Shown here: one piece after another, positions 50,895 to 61,772 of the stretch | How the letters are laid out: each line of letters opens with the position of its first letter | Position numbering within the stretch: position 1 is the first letter of the stretch | Source: Auanema rhodensis | Lineage: Eukaryota; Nematoda; Chromadorea; Rhabditida; Rhabditidae | Direction: 5' to 3' | DNA: 64,000 nucleotides | NCBI GenBank assembly: GCA_964057225.1 | Contig: OZ059897.1 | Location: forward strand, 20,460,001-20,524,000 | Translations under genes and position numbers: made by a program | Notes under the pieces: model-generated | Databases searched by the model: none | Seen by the model: the letters and a program-made list of their open reading frames with translations, nothing else | What the model was told of the DNA's origin: nothing

Positions 50895-52648
50895 CTCGGT
50901 GCATTTTTAAGCTAGCGCAAATCTGATAACACAGATCGACGCAGCTTAAAAATCCGCATCGAATGCACTATACTACATTGAGAAACGCTTAATACAAAAA
51001 TTAGTTATGATCGTTTGAAAAATGATGCATTAGTGTATGTTGAGTTTCCATGTACACTCAACATTGCTTCCAAAAACATTTTGACAAAAATTTTTTCGAA
51101 AAATTTCAAAATAATTTAGCAAAAAGTAGATGTTTTTAGATTCCTTTTTTCAAGGCAAAGACGATGGACGATGTTATTCAACGAAAAAATTAATTCTTCA
51201 GGGTGAAAATCGAGGATATAAGTGTGAACTTGTATCAGTTGATATCTCGGTGCATTTTTAAGCTAGCGCAAATCTGATAACACAGATCGACGCAGCTCAA
51301 AAATCCGTACGAATGCACTATACTATATTGAGAAACGCTTAATACAAAAATTAGTTATGATCGTTTGAAAAATGATGCATTAGTGTATGTTGAGTTTCCA
51401 TGTACACTCAACATTGCTTCCAAAACCATTTTGACAAAAATTTTTTCGAAAAATTTCAAAATAATTAAGCAAAAAGTAGATGTTTTTAGATTCCTTTTTT
51501 CAAGGCAAAGACGATGGACAATGTTATTCAACGAAAAAACTAATTCTTCAGGGTGAAAATCGAGGATATAAGTGTGAACTTATATCAGTTGATATCTCGG
51601 TACATTTTTAAGCTAGCGCAAATCGGATAACACAGATCGACGCAGCTTAAAAATCCGCATCGAATGCACTATACTACATGGAAGAACGCTTAATACAAAA
51701 ATTAGTTATGATCGTTTGAAAAATGATGCATTAGTGTATGTTGAGTTTCCATGTACACTCAACATTGCTTCCAAAAACATTTTGACAAAAATTTTTTCGA
51801 AAAATTTCAAAATAATTTAGCAAAAAGTAGATGTTTTTAGATTCCTTTTTTCAAGGCAAAGACGATGGACAATGTTATTCAACGAAAAAATTATTTCTTC
51901 AGGGTGAAAATCGAGGATATAAGTGTAAACTTATATCATTTGATATCTCGGTGCATTTTTAAGCTAGCGCAAATCTGATAACACAGATCGACGCAGCTTA
52001 AAAATCCGCATCGAATGCACTATACTACATTAAGAAACGCTTAATACAAAAATTAGTTATGATCGTTTGAAAAATGATGCATTAGTGTATGTTGAGTTTC
52101 CATGTACACTCAACATTGCTTCCAAAAACATTTTGACAAAAATTTTTTCGAAAAATTTCAAAATAATTTAGCAAAAAGTAGATGTTTTTAGATTTCTTTT
52201 TTCAAGGCAAAGACGATGGACAATGTTATTCAACGAAAAAATTAATTCTTCAGGGTGAAAATCGAGGATATAAGTGTGAACTTATATCAGTTGATATCTC
52301 GGTACATTTTTAAGCTAGCGCAAATCTGATAACACAGATCGACGCAGCTTAAAATTCCGCATCGAATGCACTATACTACATGGAAGAACGCTTAATACAA
52401 AAATTAGTTATGATCGTTTGAAAAATGATGCATTAGTGTATGTTGAGTTTCCATGTACACTCAACATTGCTTCCAAAAACATTTTGACAAAAATTTTTTC
52501 GAAAAATTTCAAAATAATTTAGCAAAAAGTAGATGTTTTTAGATTCCTTTTTTCAAGGCAAAGACAATGGACCATGTTATTCAACGAAAAAATTAATTCT
52601 TCAGGGTGAAAATCGAGGATATAAGTGTAAACTTATATCATTTGATAT
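50895..52648. repeat. 5-monomer block (1754 bp), occurrence 5 of 5
   Basis: The same five types lie in domain C, outside the two super-HOR segments. The first monomer has a private aacttgtatc tail at about 51229. The block is followed by domain A-like monomers at 52649 and 53000. Confidence 0.85.
51246..51595. repeat. 350-bp subtype monomer (aaaaccatt branch)
   Basis: It is the second monomer of the fifth 1754-bp block. Confidence 0.85.
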
Positions 52649-53701
52649 CTCGGTGCATTTTTAAGCTAGCGCAAATCTGATAACACAGATCGACGCAGCT
52701 TAAAAATCCGCATCGAATGCACTATACTACATTAAGAAACGCTTAATACAAAAATTAGTTATGATCGTTTGAAAAATGATGCATTAGTGTATGTTGAGTT
52801 TCCATGTACACTCAACATTGCTTCCAAAAACATTTTGACAAAAATTTTTTCGAAAAATTTCAAAATAATTTAGCAAAAAGTAGATGTTTTTAGATTCCTT
52901 TTTTCAAGGCAAAGACAATGGACCATGTTATTCAACGAAAAAATTAATTCTTCAGGGTGAAAATCGAGGATATAAGTGTAAACTTATATCATTTGATATC
53001 TCGGTGCATTTTTAAGCTAGCGCAAATCTGATAACACAGATCGACGCAGCTTAAAAATCCGCATCGAATGCACTATACTACATTAAGAAACGCTTAATAC
53101 AAAAATTAGTTATGATCGTTTGAAAAATGATGCATTAGTGTATGTTGAGTTTCCATGTACACTCAACATTGCTTCCGAAAACATTTTGACAAAAATTTTT
53201 TCGAAAAATTTCAAAATAATTTAGCAAAAAGTAGATGTTTTTAGATTCCTTTTTTCAAGGCAAAGACGATGAACAATGTTATTCAACGAAAAAATTAATT
53301 CTTCAGGGTGAAAATCGAGGATATAAGTGTGAACTTATATCAGATGATATCTCGGTGCATTTTTAAGCTAGCGCAAATCTGATAACACAGATCGACGCAG
53401 CTTAAAAATCCGCATCGAATGCACTATACTACATTGAGAAACGCTTAATACAAAAATTAGTTATGATCGTTTGAAAAATGATGCATTAGTGTATGTTGAG
53501 TTTCCATGTACACTCAACATTGCTTCCAAAAACATTTTGACAAAAATTTTTTCGAAAAATTTCAAAATAATTTAGCAAAAAGTAGATGTTTTTAGATTCC
53601 TTTTTTCAAGGCAAAGACGATGGACGATGTTATTCAACGAAAAAATTAATTCTTCAGGGTGAAAATCGAGGATATAAGTGTGAACTTATATCAGTTGATA
53701 T

Positions 53702-54051
53702 CTCGGTGCATTTTTAAGCTAGCGCAAATCTGATAACACAGATCGACGCAGCTCAAAAATCCGTACGAATGCACTATACTACATTAAGAAACGCTTAATA
53801 CAAAAATTAGTTATGATCGTTTGAAAAATGATGCATTAGTGTATGTTGAGTTTCCATGTACACTCAACATTGCTTCCGAAAACATTTTGACAAAAATTTT
53901 TTCGAAAAATTTCAAAATAATTTAGCAAAAAGTAGATGTTTTTAGATTCCTTTTTTCAAGGCAAAGACGATGAACAATGTTATTCAACGAAAAAATTAAT
54001 TCTTCAGGGTGAAAATCGAGGATATAAGTGTGAACTTATATCAGATGATAT
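53702..54051. repeat. Hybrid monomer: 350-bp subtype left, domain A right
   Basis: It has agctcaaaaa and ccgtacg on the left, but then actacattaag, ccgaaaac, aatttagc, gatgaac and cagatgat, as in the monomer at 11. The switch falls between about 53766 and 53782. The TAG is restored, so the long open frame is absent here. Confidence 0.82.
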
Positions 54052-57000
54052 CTCGGTGCATTTTTAAGCTAGCGCAAATCTGATAACACAGATCGACGCA
54101 GCTTAAAAATCCGCATCGAATGCACTATACTACATTGAGAAACGCTTAATACAAAAATTAGTTATGATCGTTTGAAAAATGATGCATTAGTGTATGTTGA
54201 GTTTCCATGTACACTCAACATTGCTTCCAAAAACATTTTGACAAAAATTTTTTCGAAAAATTTCAAAATAATTTAGCAAAAAGTAGATGTTTTTAGATTC
54301 CTTTTTTCAAGGCAAAGACGATGGACAATGTTATTTAACGAAAAAATTAATTCTTCAGGGTGAAAATCGAGGATAAATGTGTAAACTTATATCAGTTGAT
54401 ATCTCGGTGCATTTTTAAGCTAGCGCAAATCTGATAACACAGATCGACGCAGCTTAAAAATCCGCATCGAATGCACTATACTACATGGAAGAACGCTTAA
54501 TACAAAAATTAGTTATGATCGTTTGAAAAATGATGCATTAGTGTATGTTGAGTTTCCATGTACACTCAACATTGCTTCCAAAAACATTTTGACAAAAATT
54601 TTTTCGAAAAATTTCAAAATAATTTAGCAAAAAGTAGATGTTTTTAGATTCCTTTTTTCAAGGCAAAGACGATGGACAATGTTATTCAACGAAAAAATTA
54701 TTTCTTCAGGGTGAAAATCGAGGATATAAGTGTGAACTTATATCAGTTGATATCTCGGTGCATTTTTAAGCTAGCGCAAATCTGATAACACAGATCGACG
54801 CAGCTTAAAAATCCGCATCGAATGCACTATACTACATTGAGAAACGCTTAATACAAAAATTAGTTATGATCGTTTGAAAAATGATGCATTAGTGTATGTT
54901 GAGTTTCCATGTACACTCAACATTGCTTCCAAAAACATTTTGACAAAAATTTTTTCGAAAAATTTCAAAATAATTTAGCAAAAAGTAGATGTTTTTAGAT
55001 TCCTTTTTTCAAGGCAAAGACGATGGACGATGTTATTCAACGAAAAAATTAATTCTTCAGGGTGAAAATCGAGGATATAAGTGTGAACTTATATCAGTTG
55101 ATATCTCGGTGCATTTTTAAGCTAGCGCAAATCTGATAACACAGATCGACGCAGCTTAAAAATCCGCATCGAATGCACTATACTACATTAAGAAACGCTT
55201 AATACAAAAATTAGTTATGATCGTTTGAAAAATGATGCATTAGTGTATGTTGAGTTTCCATGTACACTCAACATTGCTTCCAAAAACATTTTGACAAAAA
55301 TTTTTTCGAAAAATTTCAAAATAATTTAGCAAAAAGTAGATGTTTTTAGATTCCTTTTTTTAAGGCAAAGACGATGGACGATGTTATTCAACGAAAAAAT
55401 TAATTCTTCAGGGTGAAAATCGAGGATATAAGTGTGAACTTATATCAGTTGATATCTCGGAGCATTTTTAAGCTAGCGCAAATCTGATAACACAGATCGA
55501 CGCAGCTTAAAAATCCGCATCGAATGCACTATACTACATGGAAGAACGCTTAATACAAAAATTAGTTATGATCGTTTGAAAAATGATGCATTAGTGTATG
55601 TTGAGTTTCCATGTACACTCAACATTGCTTCCAAAAACATTTTGACAAAAATTTTTTCGAAAAATTTCAAAATAATTTAGCAAAAAGTAGATGTTTTTAG
55701 ATTCCTTTTTTCAAGGCAAAGACGATGGACAATGTTATTCAACGAAAAAATTATTTCTTCAGGGTGAAAATCGAGGATATAAGTGTGAACTTATATCAGT
55801 TGATATCTCGGTGCATTTTTAAGCTAGCGCAAATCTGATAACACAGATCGACGCAGCTTAAAAATCCGCATCGAATGCACTATACTACATGGAAGAACGC
55901 TTAATACAAAAATTAGTTATGATCGTTTGAAAAATGATGCATTAGTGTATGTTGAGTTTCCATGTACACTCAACATTGCTTCCAAAAACATTTTGACAAA
56001 AATTTTTTCGAAAAATTTCAAAATAATTTAGCAAAAAGTAGATGTTTTTAGATTCCTTTTTTCAAGGCAAAGACGATGGACAATGTTATTCAACGAAAAA
56101 ATTATTTCTTCAGGGTGAAAATCGAGGATATAAGTGTGAACTTATATCAGTTGATATCTCGGTGCATTTTTAAGCTAGCGCAAATCTGATAACACAGATC
56201 GACGCAGCTTAAAAATCCGCATCGAATGCACTATACTACATTGAGAAACGCTTAATACAAAAATTAGTTATGATCGTTTGAAAAATGATGCATTAGTGTA
56301 TGTTGAGTTTCCATGTACACTCAACATTGCTTCCAAAAACATTTTGACAAAAATTTTTTCGAAAAATTTCAAAATAATTTAGCAAAAAGTAGATGTTTTT
56401 AGATTCCTTTTTTCAAGGCAAAGACGATGGACGATGTTATTCAACGAAAAAATTAATTCTTCAGGGTGAAAATCGAGGATATAAGTGTGAACTTATATCA
56501 GTTGATATCTCGGTGCATTTTTAAGCTAGCGCAAATCTGATAACACAGATCGACGCAGCTTAAAAATCCGCATCGAATGCACTATACTACATTAAGAAAC
56601 GCTCAATACAAAAATTAGTTATGATCGTTTGAAAAATGATGCATTAGTGTATGTTGAGTTTCCATGTACACTCAACATTGCTTCCAAAAACATTTTGACA
56701 AAAATTTTTTCGAAAAATTTCAAAATAATTTAGCAAAAAGTAGATGTTTTTAGATTCCTTTTTTTAAGGCAAAGACGATAAACGATGTTATTCAACGAAA
56801 AAATTAATTCTTCAGGGTGAAAATCGAGGATATAAGTGTGAACTTATATCAGTTGATATCTCGGTGCATTTTTAAGCTAGCGCAAATCTGATAACACAGA
56901 TCGACGCAGCTTAAAAATCCGCATCGAATGCACTATACTACATGGAAGAACGCTTAATACAAAAATTAGTTATGATGGTTTGAAAAATGATGCATTAGTG

Positions 57001-57210
57001 TATGTTGAGTTTCCATGTACACTCAACATTGCTTCCAAAAACATTTTGACAAAAATTTTTTCGAAAAATTTCAAAATAATTTAGCAAAAAGTAGATGTTT
57101 TTAGATTCCTTTTTTCAAGGCAAAGACGATGGACAATGTTATTCAACGAAAAAATTATTTCTTCAGGGTGAAAATCGAGGATATAAGTGTGAACTTATAT
57201 CAGTTGATAT
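53702..57210. repeat. Domain C ten-monomer unit, copy 1
   Basis: It begins with a hybrid 350-bp monomer, then a gataaatgtg monomer, and later holds ctcggagcat (55456), cgctcaatac with gataaacgatg (56509) and tatgatggtt (56860). These rare markers recur in the same order at 57562-61772. Confidence 0.85.
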
Positions 57211-57561
57211 CTCGGTGCATTTTTAAGCTAGCGCAAATCTGATAACACAGATCGACGCAGCTTAAAAATCCGCATCGAATGCACTATACTACATGGAAGA
57301 ACGCTTAATACAAAAATTAGTTATGATGGTTTGAAAAATGATGCATTAGTGTATGTTGAGTTTCCATGTACACTCAACATTGCTTCCAAAAACATTTTGA
57401 CAAAAATTTTTTCGAAAAATTTCAAAATAATTTAGCAAAAAGTAGATGTTTTTAGATTCCTTTTTTCAAGGCAAAGACGATGGACGATGTTATTCAACGA
57501 AAAAATTAATTCTTCAGGGTGAAAATCGAGGATATAAGTGTGAACTTATATCAGTTGATAT
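57211..57561. repeat. Single monomer between the two domain C units
   Basis: It shares tatgatggtt with the monomer before it but has the gacgatg right end. That right end also precedes the hybrid monomer of the first unit, so this monomer looks like the recombined junction of the duplication. Confidence 0.7.
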
Positions 57562-57911
57562 CTCGGTGCATTTTTAAGCTAGCGCAAATCTGATAACACA
57601 GATCGACGCAGCTCAAAAATCCGTACGAATGCACTATACTACATTAAGAAACGCTTAATACAAAAATTAGTTATGATCGTTTGAAAAATGATGCATTAGT
57701 GTATGTTGAGTTTCCATGTACACTCAACATTGCTTCCGAAAACATTTTGACAAAAATTTTTTCGAAAAATTTCAAAATAATTTAGCAAAAAGTAGATGTT
57801 TTTAGATTCCTTTTTTCAAGGCAAAGACGATGAACAATGTTATTCAACGAAAAAATTAATTCTTCAGGGTGAAAATCGAGGATATAAGTGTGAACTTATA
57901 TCAGATGATAT
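57562..57911. repeat. Second copy of the hybrid monomer
   Basis: It has the same left and right parts as 53702-54051 and lies 3860 bp away as the first monomer of the second domain C unit. The recombination happened once and was then amplified with its neighbours. Confidence 0.82.
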
Positions 57912-60900
57912 CTCGGTGCATTTTTAAGCTAGCGCAAATCTGATAACACAGATCGACGCAGCTTAAAAATCCGCATCGAATGCACTATACTACATTGAGA
58001 AACGCTTAATACAAAAATTAGTTATGATCGTTTGAAAAATGATGCATTAGTGTATGTTGAGTTTCCATGTACACTCAACATTGCTTCCAAAAACATTTTG
58101 ACAAAAATTTTTTCGAAAAATTTCAAAATAATTTAGCAAAAAGTAGATGTTTTTAGATTCCTTTTTTCAAGGCAAAGACGATGGACAATGTTATTTAACG
58201 AAAAAATTAATTCTTCAGGGTGAAAATCGAGGATAAATGTGTAAACTTATATCAGTTGATATCTCGGTGCATTTTTAAGCTAGCGCAAATCTGATAACAC
58301 AGATCGACGCAGCTTAAAAATCCGCATCGAATGCACTATACTACATGGAAGAACGCTTAATACAAAAATTAGTTATGATCGTTTGAAAAATGATGCATTA
58401 GTGTATGTTGAGTTTCCATGTACACTCAACATTGCTTCCAAAAACATTTTGACAAAAATTTTTTCGAAAAATTTCAAAATAATTTAGCAAAAAGTAGATG
58501 TTTTTAGATTCCTTTTTTCAAGGCAAAGACGATGGACAATGTTATTCAACGAAAAAATTATTTCTTCAGGGTGAAAATCGAGGATATAAGTGTGAACTTA
58601 TATCAGTTGATATCTCGGTGCATTTTTAAGCTAGCGCAAATCTGATAACACAGATCGACGCAGCTTAAAAATCCGCATCGAATGCACTATACTACATTGA
58701 GAAACGCTTAATACAAAAATTAGTTATGATCGTTTGAAAAATGATGCATTAGTGTATGTTGAGTTTCCATGTACACTCAACATTGCTTCCAAAAACATTT
58801 TGACAAAAATTTTTTCGAAAAATTTCAAAATAATTTAGCAAAAAGTAGATGTTTTTAGATTCCTTTTTTCAAGGCAAAGACGATGGACGATGTTATTCAA
58901 CGAAAAACTTAATTCTTCAGGGTGAAAATCGAGGATATAAGTGTGAACTTATATCAGTTGATATCTCGGTGCATTTTTAAGCTAGCGCAAATCTGATAAC
59001 ACAGATCGACGCAGCTTAAAAATCCGCATCGAATGCACTATACTACATTAAGAAACGCTTAATACAAAAATTAGTTATGATCGTTTGAAAAATGATGCAT
59101 TAGTGTATGTTGAGTTTCCATGTACACTCAACATTGCTTCCAAAAACATTTTGACAAAAATTTTTTCGAAAAATTTCAAAATAATTTAGCAAAAAGTAGA
59201 TGTTTTTAGATTCCTTTTTTCAAGGCAAAGACGATGGACAATGTTATTCAACGAAAAAATTATTTCTTCAGGGTGAAAATCGAGGATATAAGTGTGAACT
59301 TATATCAGTTGATATCTCGGTGCATTTTTAAGCTAGCGCAAATCTGATAACACAGATCGACGCAGCTTAAAAATCCGCATCGAATGCACTATACTACATT
59401 GAGAAACGCTTAATACAAAAATTAGTTATGATCGTTTGAAAAATGATGCATTAGTGTATGTTGAGTTTCCATGTACACTCAACATTGCTTCCAAAAACAT
59501 TTTGACAAAAATTTTTTCGAAAAATTTCAAAATAATTTAGCAAAAAGTAGATGTTTTTAGATTCCTTTTTTCAAGGCAAAGACGATGGACGATGTTATTC
59601 AACGAAAAACTTAATTCTTCAGGGTGAAAATCGAGGATATAAGTGTGAACTTATATCAGTTGATATCTCGGTGCATTTTTAAGCTAGCGCAAATCTGATA
59701 ACACAGATCGACGCAGCTTAAAAATCCGCATCGAATGCACTATACTACATTAAGAAACGCTTAATACAAAAATTAGTTATGATCGTTTGAAAAATGATGC
59801 ATTAGTGTATGTTGAGTTTCCATGTACACTCAACATTGCTTCCAAAAACATTTTGACAAAAATTTTTTCGAAAAATTTCAAAATAATTTAGCAAAAAGTA
59901 GATGTTTTTAGATTCCTTTTTTTAAGGCAAAGACGATGGACGATGTTATTCAACGAAAAAATTAATTCTTCAGGGTGAAAATCGAGGATATAAGTGTGAA
60001 CTTATATCAGTTGATATCTCGGAGCATTTTTAAGCTAGCGCAAATCTGATAACACAGATCGACGCAGCTTAAAAATCCGCATCGAATGCACTATACTACA
60101 TGGAAGAACGCTTAATACAAAAATTAGTTATGATCGTTTGAAAAATGATGCATTAGTGTATGTTGAGTTTCCATGTACACTCAACATTGCTTCCAAAAAC
60201 ATTTTGACAAAAATTTTTTCGAAAAATTTCAAAATAATTTAGCAAAAAGTAGATGTTTTTAGATTCCTTTTTTCAAGGCAAAGACGATGGACAATGTTAT
60301 TCAACGAAAAAATTATTTCTTCAGGGTGAAAATCGAGGATATAAGTGTGAACTTATATCAGTTGATATCTCGGTGCATTTTTAAGCTAGCGCAAATCTGA
60401 TAACACAGATCGACGCAGCTTAAAAATCCGCATCGAATGCACTATACTACATGGAAGAACGCTTAATACAAAAATTAGTTATGATCGTTTGAAAAATGAT
60501 GCATTAGTGTATGTTGAGTTTCCATGTACACTCAACATTGCTTCCAAAAACATTTTGACAAAAATTTTTTCGAAAAATTTCAAAATAATTTAGCAAAAAG
60601 TAGATGTTTTTAGATTCCTTTTTTCAAGGCAAAGACGATGGACAATGTTATTCAACGAAAAAATTATTTCTTCAGGGTGAAAATCGAGGATATAAGTGTG
60701 AACTTATATCAGTTGATATCTCGGTGCATTTTTAAGCTAGCGCAAATCTGATAACACAGATCGACGCAGCTTAAAAATCCGCATCGAATGCACTATACTA
60801 CATTGAGAAACGCTTAATACAAAAATTAGTTATGATCGTTTGAAAAATGATGCATTAGTGTATGTTGAGTTTCCATATACACTCAACATTGCTTCCAAAA

Positions 60901-61772
60901 ACATTTTGACAAAAATTTTTTCGAAAAATTTCAAAATAATTTAGCAAAAAGTAGATGTTTTTAGATTCCTTTTTTCAAGGCAAAGACGATGGACGATGTT
61001 ATTCAACGAAAAAATTAATTCTTCAGGGTGAAAATCGAGGATATAAGTGTGAACTTATATCAGTTGATATCTCGGTGCATTTTTAAGCTAGCGCAAATCT
61101 GATAACACAGATCGACGCAGCTTAAAAATCCGCATCGAATGCACTATACTACATTAAGAAACGCTCAATACAAAAATTAGTTATGATCGTTTGAAAAATG
61201 ATGCATTAGTGTATGTTGAGTTTCCATGTACACTCAACATTGCTTCCAAAAACATTTTGACAAAAATTTTTTCGAAAAATTTCAAAATAATTTAGCAAAA
61301 AGTAGATGTTTTTAGATTCCTTTTTTTAAGGCAAAGACGATAAACGATGTTATTCAACGAAAAAATTAATTCTTCAGGGTGAAAATCGAGGATATAAGTG
61401 TGAACTTATATCAGTTGATATCTCGGTGCATTTTTAAGCTAGCGCAAATCTGATAACACAGATCGACGCAGCTTAAAAATCCGCATCGAATGCACTATAC
61501 TACATGGAAGAACGCTTAATACAAAAATTAGTTATGATGGTTTGAAAAATGATGCATTAGTGTATGTTGAGTTTCCATGTACACTCAACATTGCTTCCAA
61601 AAACATTTTGACAAAAATTTTTTCGAAAAATTTCAAAATAATTTAGCAAAAAGTAGATGTTTTTAGATTCCTTTTTTCAAGGCAAAGACGATGGACAATG
61701 TTATTCAACGAAAAAATTATTTCTTCAGGGTGAAAATCGAGGATAAAAGTGTAAACTTATATCAGTTGATAT
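57562..61772. repeat. Domain C unit, copy 2, enlarged by two monomers
   Basis: The first monomers match copy 1 at a distance of 3860 bp (57562 versus 53702). The later ones match at 4562 bp (ctcggagcat at 60018 versus 55456). The 702-bp difference is two extra monomers at about 58965-59666. The aaaaacttaatt change in the monomers at 58614 and 59316 marks the duplicated pair. The last monomer has a gataaaag tail unlike copy 1. Confidence 0.85.

Larger units (their letters stand above)
48790..53701. repeat. Domain C, left part: mixed B and A types (14 monomers)
   Basis: It starts where the match to super-HOR copy 1 ends, with a monomer having two private changes (actatacttc and cgctttatac). 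It then holds the 350-bp monomer at 49141, two catagaag monomers, a ttatattcc monomer at 50193, the fifth occurrence of the 1754-bp block, and at 53000 a ccgaaaac/gatgaac monomer of the type at position 11. The order is not a copy of any other long stretch in the window. Confidence 0.75.
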
